DNA of 64,000 nucleotides from Allodiplogaster sudhausi. Lineage: Eukaryota; Nematoda; Chromadorea; Rhabditida; Diplogasteridae. The stretch spans positions 4,065,001 through 4,129,000 of the forward strand of contig CALZFC010000020.1 in NCBI GenBank assembly GCA_945643635.1, given 5' to 3'. Position 1 is the first letter of the stretch; each line of letters starts with the position of its first letter. The position numbers were made by a program, and so were the translations under genes. Below, in pieces: positions 1 through 12,500 of this stretch. The notes beneath the pieces were generated by a model, which saw only the letters and a program-made list of their open reading frames with translations, did not search any database and had not been told where the DNA came from.

Positions 1-250
1 TAACTATGCGGATAAGTTCATCTTGGCGCAAAAGTTATATCCAGAAGTTTGAGCGATTTTTCTTCCATTACATTTTGCGCAATAGTAACGTGAAATCACA
101 CGGGTAGAGAATTAGCTACGGTAGGTCAGAGAAGCAAGCCAATGTCACATGCTCTCTCGACCCAGCAATAGGCAACAACATATATGAACGCGCTCATTCA
201 GACTGGTTCTCTAGCGCTACTGTAGAATTATTTCTTGGACACCTCATTTA
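1..250. mobile_element. Partial MITE copy (AAAGGA-end family)
   Basis: About 250 bases that closely resemble the MITE at 27.92-28.20 kb, including the shared stretch TAGAGAATTAGCTACGGT and the following CACATGCTCTCTCGAC. The left end runs off the window. It shows no coding capacity. Confidence 0.7.
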
Positions 251-282
251 ACTACCGAATATGTATATAAATATATACCGTA

Positions 283-650
283 TTTTCTCTATTAGTGCCC
301 CTCCCTCTAATAGAACCCCCCCCCCCTCTAATAGAACCCCCCTTGCAAGGGCCATTGAAAAATAGTACTCCTCCCTGTAATAGACCCCCCCCCCTATAGT
401 GTCCCACCCTAATAGTCTAAAACCTTATCTCGACACGTACCTCGAATGGATCCTGCAGGCATTGGATGCTCTTCCCCATGAACTTATTACAAATTCCTTT
501 AAAATCCTCCGTAAAACAGATATTCCAGTGATCATTCCATTGAGGCCGAGCCATAAATCCTCCTTCTAATAGGACCCCCCCCCCCTAATAGTGCCCCCCT
601 CTCGGAAGGGGCATTGAAAAATTGTACCCCGGGGGCACTAATAAAGAAAA
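283..650. mobile_element. MITE with ~20-bp terminal inverted repeats and TA flanks
   Basis: The left end reads TTTTCTCTATTAGTGCCCC and the right end is its near-perfect reverse complement. TA flanks both ends, as expected for Tc1/mariner/pogo-type target duplications. The interior is rich in C-runs and repeats of the form CTAATAGNRCCCCCC, and no protein is encoded. The superfamily is inferred from the TA flanks only. Confidence 0.65.
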
Positions 651-700
651 TAGTGTATATACAACAAATAATTACGCAACAAAACAACTGCCTGGCTTAC

Positions 701-846
701 CAATTTCTCAAAGTTCTCTAGACATCGGTCGTGATCGTCCGAGAAGAAGGATTCTGCTCGGAGTAAGCTGGCCAGAGTCGGGACAATGTCGACGATAAAA
801 CTGAGAGGAAAGAGAGAGAGAGAGAGACATACGTAGCGAGAGAGAG

Positions 847-881
<35 letters not shown>

Positions 882-907
882 AAGGGGACAAAGGCAAAAT
901 AGGAGAG

Positions 908-946
<39 letters not shown>

Positions 947-1916
947 GGATAATTGACGTAAATGCTCACGAACCGTCGATGTACTGAGGAGGAAATCTTG
1001 GCCATGATAACACTGAAGAGCCAGTCGAGGGAGAGGACGCCCGTGTCATTCTGGAACGTTGTAGCGAGGTGAACATTCATATTTGTAGATTCAAACGTTG
1101 TATGCAATTGCTACAATTTCCGTTGGAGAGTAATTTAATTATTTATCTGCTTTACCTTGAGGAGGTTTTGTATGTCTGCAGTTGAGCTGACGTCATCGGC
1201 AACTTTGGCTGGCAGATAATTCAAGACTATGTCTTCAATGTTGATGAGAGTGAAGTTGTAATGCTCTATGAGCTCTTCCGTTACAAGGCCCTTTTGACTG
1301 CCGGGTCCTCCTAGAGAAGGGTAAGGTGAGAGAGAGAAAGAAGAACAGAAAGAGGGTCAGAAAGAGGGACTGAAAGGGAGAGAAAGAGGGAGAGGGAGAG
1401 AAAGATGGAGAGATAGGGCGAGAAGAAGAGGGAGAGAAAAAGGGGACTGAAACAGGGACAGAAAGAGGGAGAGAAACAGGGACAAAAAGAGAGAGGGAGA
1501 GAGAAGGAGGAAGATAAAGAGGGAGAGAAAAGGGAGAGAAAGAGGGAAAAAAAGAGAAGGAGAGAAGGAGAGAAAGAGATATAGAGAATGAAATAGTAAA
1601 TAGAATACTCATTCACACAATTTTTCTTATTATTGATTTATTCACTCTCGTGACCATTATTTATTTATCTGATTATTTATTTGTTCATTTGTATGTAGAG
1701 ATATGACTCGACCGAGGAGTGAAATAAATGAATATGAATGGTGTGGAAAAAAGTATTAAAAAAAAGCGTTGATTGGTTGATTGGTGTAGAATAATGATGA
1801 ATAGTGTGGCAAGAATTGTATTATAAAACATGGCTGTGAAGATTTGATAAAGGAGTACCGAAGATGAAGATGATAATGTTGCGTGAGTCGAGATGAGAGA
1901 GAATTCCCGGGCCGAT
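701..1916 (-). CDS. Adenylate-kinase-like P-loop protein (partial gene)
   Basis: Four exons on the minus strand join in frame: 1859-1916, 1156-1310, 974-1110 and 701-800. Exon one ends in a hydrophobic beta strand (NIIIFIFG). The split glycine codon then continues into GGPGSQKG, the position of the nucleoside-monophosphate-kinase P-loop (normally GGPGSGKGT). The loop carries Gln for the last Gly and lacks the usual Thr, so catalysis is doubtful. Exon three begins FIVDIVP, like the FLIDGYP strand of adenylate kinases. Introns are short (about 45-550 nt) and the long ones contain GA/CT tracts. The N-terminus is probably supplied by the exon at 2583-2674. The C-terminal lid and later strands are not seen and probably lie beyond the left edge. 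It could be a pseudokinase of the family; the fold assignment is good, the activity is unknown. Confidence 0.7.
905..943. repeat. (GA)n microsatellite
   Basis: A nearly pure GA run inside an intron of the adenylate-kinase-like gene. Shorter GA runs precede it from about 810. On the transcribed strand it is CT, just upstream of an acceptor-containing stretch. Confidence 0.95.
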
Positions 1917-2312
1917 CTGAAGATTGTAAAATATAACGAAGAAAAAAAAACTAATTTTTTTAATGCTAGTTTCTTTTTTAATTACATGCATATATGCATA
2001 TCTCAAGGGTCAGTGCTCGTATTAGCGATAACACTGGATAATTGTATGCATTCGGACCGTCTGCATCTAATTCCTGCTTCATCTCTCGTTCAGACAGGGT
2101 TGCCTCACATATTTTGGACTCAATTCTAATCTTTCATTTCCCAATTTCCTCGACTATTTTTTGCTCGAGTCCTTTTTTAAGACGCTTTATGGTTTATATT
2201 ACGTTTCTTCTAGCTCGCCCGGGGGGCATTTCAATAATAAAGTGGGAAGCCATCACCGAGGAGAGAAAGAGATTCTTCAACGGCAATGCCACCACTCTCT
2301 ACGTAAGCAGAG

Positions 2313-2361
<49 letters not shown>

Positions 2362-2582
2362 CCTTTCTCTCTCTTTTAACAGATTGAGATAGAGTGAAGA
2401 GGATGAGAATCTTTGGCAATCTCTCCTTTATCCCTAGAAGTCAGGTAGTGGCTGTGCTTAGGGATTGCACCAAGTGGGAGAGAATTTAAAGACGGGCGAA
2501 ATCGAGAGAGTGAGAGAGACAGAGAGTGAGAGAGAGAGAGAGGGAGAGAGAGAGAGAGAGATAGGGAGGGGAGAGGGAAGAC

Positions 2583-2674
2583 CTATAGAATCGTACGTGG
2601 TATGGAATGGGTTGAGGCGCCTTGTAGTCATCACGAGAATCGTCAGCGGCGCCTATCGAAGGAGCACAGCCCAT
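2583..2674 (-). CDS. 5' exon with dual-acylation N-terminus (MGCAPSIG)
   Basis: An ATG sits two bases after a strong acceptor (CTTCTTCTCTGCAG), the usual spliced-leader arrangement in nematodes. The exon reads MGCAPSIGAADDSRDD and about 14 more residues, then a GT donor at 2582. MGC at the start is the classic signal for N-myristoylation plus palmitoylation; MGCAPSI also begins PDE8-type phosphodiesterases. It lies upstream of, and on the same strand as, the adenylate-kinase-like exons and is most simply their first exon. The phase of an exon in between (somewhere around 2.21-2.30 kb) could not be resolved, so the link is inferred. Confidence 0.55.
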
Positions 2675-4906
2675 GACTGCAGAGAAGAAGTTTAGGGGAA
2701 GACCATCAACAGGCACGGAATTAGAAGACGATTTCTAGAGAAGACGCCTTAGGCAACTGATTCCATTGCACTTCGAATGGAAGAGAGGACGAGGGCGAGA
2801 GAGAGAGCGAGACCGAGAGACAGAGACAGAGAGAGAGAGAGAGAAAGGAAAGTACATCATTGGTGCCTGTCGGCAACGCTTGGATAACTCCATTCATGGA
2901 TGAGAGGGAGAGAGTGAAAGAGAGAGAGAGAGGAAGAGAGAGAAAGAGAGAGAGCATCTAAAGGAGGAAGAAGGCATACAGAGAAAGGATGACAGCAGCA
3001 CTACATAATTCTAAAACACGCGGTATGAATGCAGCACGACAGCGTGATCGTATTGGTAACGGAAGTGATAGTTTAGATAAGAATAGAAAGCCAAGAAAAC
3101 AACGAATATTGTAGGAAATGCGCCAATCCTCAATCTCAGTGGAAGAATCATCGAGGGTGAAGTGTACTACAAAAGATAATGGAGATGTGAGCAGAGACTA
3201 TTCTGGAAGGCACGGGCTATTTATTTACCGCTGTTGCAGTTAAGTTTACTTGAACAATTCAGCAAGAGGGGCTCACGAGGTTGGCTGCAGATTTGTGAAA
3301 TGTTTACACGAGAACGAGGATGGAAAAAGACTACGGTGCCAAAAAAGGGAGGGAAACAAGTTAAGGAAAGGAGGCGGGCAAAGATGACTTCTGCTGCTGG
3401 GCTACGAAACAAATTAGAATGGCATTGGCTTGGACGTCACAAGGAGAGAGGGTGAAGCCCCTCTCGCTGCTAATGCGCTGATTTAAGCACTGAAATAACT
3501 GAGGGGAGACTGGGATGAGCAGAGAGCAGAGAGAGAGAGGGAGAGAGAGAGTGGGGAAAGAGAACGAGAGAGGGAGAGAGGGGGGAGAGAAAGAAGAGGG
3601 GGAGAGAGAGAAAAAAATGAGAAGCACGATACCCTTTCAGATGTCCACCCTTTCAGGAGAGATGCGAGCGAGCTAAACTGAGTGCTAAATAGAAAAAAAG
3701 AGAAAGAGGGTCAGCTTACTCTTTTGCTAGTGATTGCCGCGTTTAGAGTGAACACGAAATGTAGAAAAAATTAGCAGCTATTAAAAACCCTGGGAATGTC
3801 AAATAGACAGCCAGAAATTCTTGTCATAGTAGATGTCATATCATTTCATATCATATCAACTACACGTGTTGAGCAACGAGGAAAAATGTCTGAAGAGAAC
3901 AAAGGATTCACAGTGGGAATGAAGACCATGTTTTGGTTTCACGAGTGAATCTCCTATTTCTTCGTGCACTGGGAAACCTCTTTGGGATCAAGGAAAGAAC
4001 TGATTTTTTCAACTGTAATTCCTCAGCAGAAAGAGAATGAAAAGTTCTGTGCGTGGAAAACGAAAAGAAACATGAAGATAACCAAGAGTTGTTGTGGCAA
4101 GAAAATCGCAAAGGAGAATCTCCAACGGTGATCACAAATCAAAAGCAAAATACAGAGAAGAGAATGAAATGGGAGGCAGATGGAACCAGAGAGAAGGAGC
4201 ACGAGAGAAATGAATGATGAGAGGAGAAGATCCATGACAACGAGAAGCGCAACGTGAATGGATGAACTCTCTCTTTCTCTCACTCTCTCAATCTCTATCG
4301 CTGTTTATGAAAGCATTAAAAAATTTGCACTCAGTCTAGGTGGGAAGCCCCCATCCCCGTTCACAATTACTTTTACAACTTTCCAGGAGTTCGTCTTCAC
4401 ATACTTTCTTCACATAACCTACTCACCTCTTACTCGTTCTCCCTTTCTTTTACACATTGCAAAGCAGCGAGAATACACAACCTTTCCTTAGGTTTTTCTA
4501 TTGTCTTTGTTCCTCATGATATCTCTCTCCGTCCCGATCACTCTCACTCTAGAGAACTCTCGCTCTCGCTCTCGATCTCTCTCTTGCAATCTCTCGATCG
4601 TGATCTCTCGCTTTCTCTCTTTCTCTTGATCTGTCTCTCTCGATCACTCTTCTTTCGATCTCTCTCTCTCTCCCACTCTTCCAGATGTGATGTGTATGCA
4701 TCCCACCCATCCAGTTCTTCTCTTTTTCACAAAATCATTTCCGTCAGTAAACGCGGGATTACTCTCTTGGATAGTTTATTTATGTCCTTTCATTGTGCAG
4801 ATTGTGCAGCAATTACGCATGATGTCAAGTTATGTACATATGTACATACATATGTATGTACTATGTGAGGTTGATCTTCATGGACGCCCAGCTTACTTCC
4901 CTGACA

Positions 4907-4950
<44 letters not shown>

Positions 4951-5491
4951 ACCTTGCCTTCTCTCTCACTAGCTCATTCTCCCTTTCACTCGCTGGTTTC
5001 CCCGAAAAGGAAGCGAAGAATTTCCTCGGACATTGAGCTCTTGGTCGTGGGATTCTCTTCTATTTCTGGCATTTAGACTTACGGAAGAATCACTGGTTAC
5101 GAAGAAAAGCTGTACATTCATACACAGATATTGAATTCTGTAATTAAGTGAAGAGATGGATTGCATTCTCTGCTCTGAGCTGCTCTGGAGGCTGAGATGG
5201 CCTTGGCCAGGATGAACATTCGCATGGCCAGTCTTCTTCTCTTCTCCTCTAAGCCTACTCGCGTGTGTTATTTCACTCATTTGCGTCATTCCTAACTCAT
5301 TCCTGCTTAGGCCGCCTTCAGACTTCCAGTGAAACTTCCAAGATTTACGAGCCGAAATCGACGATCAAAACTAATGAACTCGGCATGTTTGCAGTGGACG
5401 GCCTACACAATCCGAGAAGCTCAAAATGAGGAATGAGCGATACTCGAGCAGCAGATAGACATTCGACTTTATTTAAATGCCTGTCAGAGAA

Positions 5492-5531
<40 letters not shown>

Positions 5532-6055
5532 AGAGAGGAAATATTGTTTAAACTGACGTAATTACATAAAGCACAAAATTCTAGATATAAACATGCAACT
5601 TCTTTTTCGAATCTGATCATACTATGTATAAAAATGCATATTTGGATTACAGACATTTTCTTTCTTTGTTGCAAGCATTTCTCAAATCAGACGAAACATA
5701 GACAAGAAAGTGAAAGTGTGTACATAACATTTATTTATTCTTTTCAGTGCATCGAATAAGAAGAAAATCCTAACATGTATGTAAGAGAGAAGTAAAACAG
5801 CGCCATTAAAATAATGAAGAGAACAAATACCCGACTTCTAGCCAAATCTATATGAAAAGTCAGAGTGAGAAATAACAAGCACTCTACTTTTACCAGAATG
5901 TGGCAAAGCTACTAGTTAACAAATATCTGCTGCTTCCCTGTTCCCAGTGAGAGACACAGAGAGAGAGAGAGAGAGAGTGATAGACAGAGAGAGAGAGAGA
6001 TAGAGAGAGAGAGAGTGATAGAGGGCAGAGAAGGAGGGAAGGTGAGAGAGAGAGA
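2675..6055. other. No gene recognised; microsatellite-rich spacer
   Basis: I find no conserved peptide or exon chain here. The stretch contains many GA or CT tracts (about 2810-2850, 3520-3610, 4258-4300, 4500-4680, 4911-4948, 5490-5528, 5958-6014) that translate into low-complexity Leu/Ser frames. The frames near 3.2-3.5, 4.0-4.3 and 5.0-5.3 kb have neither family signatures nor consistent splice sites. Confidence 0.6.
4911..4948. repeat. (CT)n microsatellite
   Basis: An almost pure CT run in the intergenic spacer. Confidence 0.95.
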
Positions 6056-9000
6056 TCACGCGCAGATTGGTGGCTCGACCGGAATGAGCTGCTTCCCATC
6101 GGGCATCTGGAGGAATGCCAATCCTTGCAAGCACGTCAAGTACGGCGCCAGCTACATGCCGGCTGGCATTCGTGTCTCCGAGTCGATGAACTTAATATTT
6201 TGTTTATCTGTTAATTTTATTTATTATAAAATTAAAATTTTTCTTTACTTATTTTATTATTTACCATTTGTATTAAATTTATGTTTATATATTTATTTTT
6301 TATATAGTATTAAATTAGTGTTTAGTTATTTTATTTGGTAAATTATGTCAAGAAGAAGCTGATGAGCAAATAAATGAAGAATAAACAGAATAAGAATAGG
6401 AAAAAGCTTCAAACTTCCGCCGCCAGAGCACTTCCGCTCGTGCACTTGACGTAGCAGTTGGCGAAGGAGCCCTCGACAAACAGATTCGTGGTTGGCTGGC
6501 CATTAGCTGTTGACATCAGACACGCTTCACATGTCGCGTCCGCTAAAGTTGAATACAGAAATCATAACCAGTCCATACTCGGGCGAACCCGGAAAGATTC
6601 TTGCTTATCTAACGCCCAGTAAGAATTACAATATTAACAAAACATAGAATTATTTTAAGAACTATAATTTTGGAATGGGTATTTTTTTCTTTTAAAACTA
6701 TAAGGCAATGTTCTTTCAAAATAAATGAAAAAATGTAACAACTCAAACAATGCATATTTGTCTTGGACCTACCAACGCAAGTTGCACCAGTAGCAATCAC
6801 AGCATTATTGTCCGAAGGAGTCCACTGGCCGTTTTTGCACACGAGCGACTGCGTGGGGCCAGCGTTGTCCTTCAGCAAGAGAGCAAAGATTGCAGTCAGT
6901 GCAGGGATGGCTGGCGCCGGCCCTGGGCCGCAGCCGGGGCCTACCCTGCGGACCGGGGGACATGGACAATTGAATGAAGTTCACCCCGGTTTAACAACTG
7001 ACTTCCCAATTCATAATGATATGTGCTCCGCTTTATTTCAAATGCGTTACAGATACATACATTCCTCCCAGGAAATGTTCTCAATTCTGCACGAATTTTT
7101 CTATGAAGCAATTATTTCATACATTTTTTTTTGCATTTTGACCGGGGCTTGTTTTGGGGCCGACGACGTGGGCCTCGCCCCGATCCGGAGCCGGCCGGGC
7201 GTACATGGGGGGCCAGAGGCGGATATTTTCGGCCCCCGGCTACCACTGATTCAGTGATTTAGGCAACACGACTAGTCAATTGAAAAGTAATTTACGCCGT
7301 TTCCTCAAACATTTTCTTCTCCAGCTCTATTCCACAATTGATCTAACCCCACTTCCTCACCACCCTCTTTCTCTCCCCCAATTCTCTCTCGCTCTCCTTC
7401 TCCCTCTCTCCCTCTCTCTCTCTCCCTCTCTCTCTCTCTCTCGTATTCTCAGTCACTGCTTACTCTTCTGTTTTCTCACATTGTACATGATGAGCCCGTC
7501 GCCGCAGACTGCCCGGGTGGTTTCTCCGTCCTTGTAGTACATGAGTCCTGCGAACGTCTGGCAAATCGGGTCAGGCGATGTTGAAGAGAGGGCTGAGAAA
7601 GTGTGTAGACTTATTATTTTATCAACAATTTTGTTCCTGTCAGTAAGAGATTACCTAACCATATTTACAACATCAATCTCTTCCTCTCTCAATCTCTCTC
7701 TCACTCCCTCTCTCACTCAGTCCCTCTCTCTCTCTCTCGCTCTCTCTCACTCTCTTTCTATCTCTCCCTTCTCTATCTTCTTCCTTACTGGTGGTTGCGC
7801 AGTTGATAGCTGCCTCGGGCGGAGTGGGGGCAGGCATAAATATGTTAGTCGCGAGTTGACAAATCATTTTATTGCCGGGCACGGGCGTGAAGAAGCCGGG
7901 AGCGCTCTGAAGAAAGTATGAAATGTACATATGTATGTACATACATATGTATATTAGGAAACTTCAAATATGTATCTTCACATATATGTACATACACATA
8001 GGTGTCAGGATCCATGTATGTACATATTTACTCACCCCAACTCTCTTTATCTCTTTTTCTCTCCACCTCTTCATTTCGAATAACTTTTGTGTCTCTTTCG
8101 TTCTCGTTCTCTCTCCCTCTCTCTCTCCATCTCTTCCTCTCTCCATCTCTCCCTGTCTCTCCCTCTCACTCTCTCATTCTCACCACAAATTGCATGGTGC
8201 TTCCATCCGAGCATGACTGCTTGCAGTTGGTCAGCTCTGGCATGGAGCACACCGCCCCTGGCGGGCAGGCGGAGTCTGGGAGGGGCGTCGATTTGGCGCA
8301 GCCGCAGATTACTGTATTTCATTAATATTTTTGCTTTCTTTTATTTAATTAATTTAATTATTTAAGATACAATAACATTTAAAGGCACTGATTCCTATAA
8401 TCCTCTAATCTAACAACCCCCTAGAAGAACCCTCGCGGTCCTTCTATTCCAGCCAATTCACTGACCACACGCGACAGTCTGCATCGGCTCGATCGTGGTC
8501 ATGTCCGAGTCTATGAGCATCGCCTGCGACCGGCCGTCGCACGTCAGCGAACTCCTCGGCGTGTTCTTCTTTAAATTAAAATCAATACAATCAACTTTTT
8601 CTTATTCCCTACCATTTGAAAATCAATAAAATTATTTTTTCATCTTCAACAAAGCTCGTATTTATTGTAAAATCTTAACTAATGAACGATGGTACCAATA
8701 CGGTTAGCCTCACATGCGTGCACATCAATAAATTCTCCATCTCAACCGAACACCGATACCGTATCCCCCCGTCCAAAGTACCGCGCCGTAGACGAGTGTG
8801 CCGAGGTTGCAGCGTAGATGTTCGCAGGGCGTATTGAAGACGCCCATCCGTATGAAGTCACTCTCGTCCATCGCTCCAGGGATCGACGCGTCGTATGTCG
8901 TCGTGCACTTGGTGCAGTCAAAGCCTATGGCAGGAAATTTTTCAATTTACTGCCAATATTTACCAACGTAATTGGCGGTAAATTCAAATGACAAACAGAA

Positions 9001-9565
9001 CACAAAGAGTTTTGTTTCGTCTGGCAGGTTTTCTTCTTGTAAATTCAAATTTCCATTATTGAATTTTGCGCCAAATGTAAGAAAGCAAACAGACGAGCAG
9101 CGCAGATTAGCCTCGTTCCTACCGGATACATCTTCCCCGTCATCTGTCCAGTGTATGCTGTCGCGTCCGCATTGCACATCATCTCGCCCTCCAGCGTGAA
9201 GGTGGGCATGCCAGGCTTAGTGGAGGGAGAGATATAGAGAGGGGGAGAGAGGTATAAAGAGAGGGAGAGAGAGAGGAGAGAGAGATAGAGAGAGAAGCAA
9301 AAGGAGAGAAAAGAAGAAATCCTGACTGACCGATTGTGCGTATGTTTGGTAGGATGAGTTGCAGGCGAAGACGGGGCAGTTGTTATTAGTGGTTCGAGTC
9401 ACCGGCGTGCCTGTCTCGTCACAGTAGCCGTCAGAAGCAGTGGTGAGAGGGCAATCGGCGGTAGGCGCGGTACTGGAGAGAGAGAGAGTGAGTGAGAGAG
9501 AGAGAAAGAGAAAGAGAGACTGAGAGAGAGAAAGAGAGAGCGAGAGAAAGAGAAAGAAAGAGAGG

Positions 9566-9598
<33 letters not shown>

Positions 9599-12500
9599 AG
9601 AGAAAGAAAGAGAGAGAGAGACTGAGAGAGAGAGAAAGAAAGAGAGAGAGAGAGGCAGAGAGAGAGAGAGAGAGAAAGAGAGGGAGAGAGAGGAGATAAA
9701 GGCAATGAATTCCACTGTTTCCAAATAGGAAATATGATAAGAACCATCAATTCAGGAGCAAGGGGGGATGGTGTTGGTCACGGTAATTTACGGGGGTATC
9801 AGAGGGGACCCATGGAGTCTTGGTGGGTTAGAAGGGACTCGGATGGTTACGGTATTTCCGGGGGGGGGGAGGGTATGAAATCCATGGAGTCAGGGGTCCG
9901 ATGAGGTAACGGAGGTTATGGAAGCAACTGCTGTACCTGTACTCCGGCTGCACGCAGTCGGCGCATGTCTTTGGCGCGACCGTTTCTGAGGATTACATAA
10001 TTGATTAATTAATTAACTAACTAATTTAATCAATTCACGGATCAAAAATCTTTTCTTTCTTATAGTTGGAGTTGTATATTTACTACATTATTTATTAAAT
10101 GGATAAATATGGTGAAGGTTTTAGAAAAAATTACAGGAACACAAATATTTTCACGGATATATATGCGCTATAACCATTGTTCAAGCTAACTGAACAATTT
10201 AAATTAAATTGCAAATTATTCTATCCATCTTTCACATAGTGTGATGTTTGCAGTAATGTCAATGACGGAATTCCATTCTACCCATGAAAATCTGTACTCG
10301 TGCATATCCCACGATAATAAAGAGTAAAATAATAGCTAACAATTTGAAATTACTTGACATAAAGTCCAAATGTGATATTGATATACACATGTATGTATGT
10401 AATAACAAGACGCTGTTATTGTAGTTCACTGCACTGCCTTTCGATGTAGAAGACGAGGGGAGGGATTGGGTTTTCAGAGGTTTATCTTCGGTATCCGGCC
10501 AACACCAGGCCAACAAGAGGAAGGAACCGCTCACGAAGAGCCACCGAGGGGAGAATGCCGCTCACGAAGAGCCAACGAAGGGAGACTGACTAGGAATGGA
10601 TGGAAGTCAGAAAGGCAATGGGGAGTTGCACTTAGATATGCAAAGAAGGGAAAGGACGATAGGGAGTGAAGCGTGCGAAATGGGACATTTCGTTACATCC
10701 CCCTCCTTTCGAAGCGGGCGCCCTCGACCGCATGCCCCGTGGCCAGAACTCGGAATCCTTGGCATTTTTAGCCCAACTGGCCTTCTCTTCGAAAGAATAC
10801 CACTTCTGCAGCAAACTCCGTGCTCCATTCATCACATTGATATTCTGACCTCTCGTCACATTCTGGCTCCTGCCGTACTTCTTCAGTGCGTTTTCACCAG
10901 CACAACTCTCATCACTGGAGCCTCTCTTCACGCTCATAACATTGCGAATGTCCACCTGACTCTTCTGTCCAGGGACCGTCATCTTCTTGTTTTCAATCCA
11001 CATCTGAGGCCTTCTCCAAGCCTCTTCTTGGCACTTCATTCTCCACATCATCTGCTGCTTTCTCTCAGCGTCTTCTCTTCTTCTCTTCGTCGGGCACACA
11101 CTCTGAATGTGTCCACAACCACCACATTCATAACACTTCACACATTTCCTGAACCTGCCGCTGCGACATGAGTTACCGCTTCCACTGGTACTCTTCTCAG
11201 ACTGGGTCTCCGATTGCACCCCAACATCTTTACAGCTCTTCTCATTCTCGCTGCCACTTTCACTGATACTCTTCTCAGACTGGAACTCGGATTGGACTCC
11301 AACTTCTTTACAGCTCTTCTTATTCTCGCTGTTCTTCTTGTCCTTAAACGGCGGCACAATGCTGATGTTCATGCTTCTTTCAATTTTATCAATCATCTCG
11401 CTTTGTTGCTTTTCCAATCGAATCAGCTCTCTTCTGTGCTCTCTATTCTGCTCAGCTTCAACAAGTCTCCTTTCTTTTTCCTTCATCAATTCTTCCTCTT
11501 GAAATCTGATCATTTTCATCATATCGTTCATGAGCGACTGGTTGTCCTCGAGCATTCTTCCATATTCAAAAAGATCATACTTTGCACCGAGCAAGGTATC
11601 TTTCCTTGTATACATTTCATCTTCTGCCATTGTCTCCAGCAATTCGGTCCGTTCAAACACTTCATATCTCATTTCCTCGGCTTTGGATTTCATCATCCAC
11701 ATTTCTTCTTCCATTTTCTCAATCACCGCACCGTCATATTCGGTCGGTTTCTCTTCGTCGCGTTCTTCGAGCATCTTTTCCTTGATCTCGCTTTTCACCA
11801 AATTGTCTTCTTCTTCCGAAATCGCTGGCAAGACTTCCATTGGTCTTCCTTTTCTTCTTCCTCCACTCTTCTTCTTTCCGTTCCTCGACATCGTCACTTT
11901 TCTTGACGAGAACAACTTTTACTCACTGTTCAACACGTTGCAAACACGCAACTCAACAACCGTTCCTCTTCAACCTCAACCTCGATACGTCCCTCCGCCT
12001 CTCTTCACTGTGTCACACACGGACAACCACACACTTCGCGTTCAGAACTCTTCAAATGTTCACCACTGCTTGTCACTCCACGTGCAAGGACAACGCCTTC
12101 TTTAAACACGTAATCACTTCAACAAATGTCCTTGATCTCTTCGACCTTAGTTCTTCTTCGAGTCCGGTCGACTTTCAATTCTTCACGGATTCTCTTGCAC
12201 TTGGTCACTTATCCTTCTATTTACTTCTGAACTTGGCTGATTTTCCCGGTTGTCACTTCGGCTTTAATTCTTCTGGGAGCCCGGTCGACTTTCTTTCAAA
12301 TCGCCAGCGCTCTCGCCTTTCAACACTCCACGAGCTTCTCACCAATTCACCACGTCAACAATCGTCACCTTCTGAAAGACCCCTCTCTTTCCTTCTCAAA
12401 CCACGTGTAAGGACGCCGCCTTTCAACACGTAACCACTTCTACGCCAAAGTTGTCTAGCGCAACCCCACTTGCCAACTAGCACAACGAGCCGCACAACTG

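Noticed and set aside
718..1616. Leu/Ser-rich minus-strand reading frames
   Set aside because: They are translations of GA/CT microsatellites, not proteins.
2211..2303. Plus-strand exon with good acceptor TTTCTTCTAG and donor GTAAGC
   Set aside because: The splice sites look real, but no partner exons on the plus strand were found and neighbouring exons are on the minus strand. A minus-strand exon overlapping it is equally possible, so neither was called.
11214..12433. Long plus-strand frames opposite gag
   Set aside because: Antisense shadows of the Glu/Lys-rich Gag frame and of the leader; no family signature.
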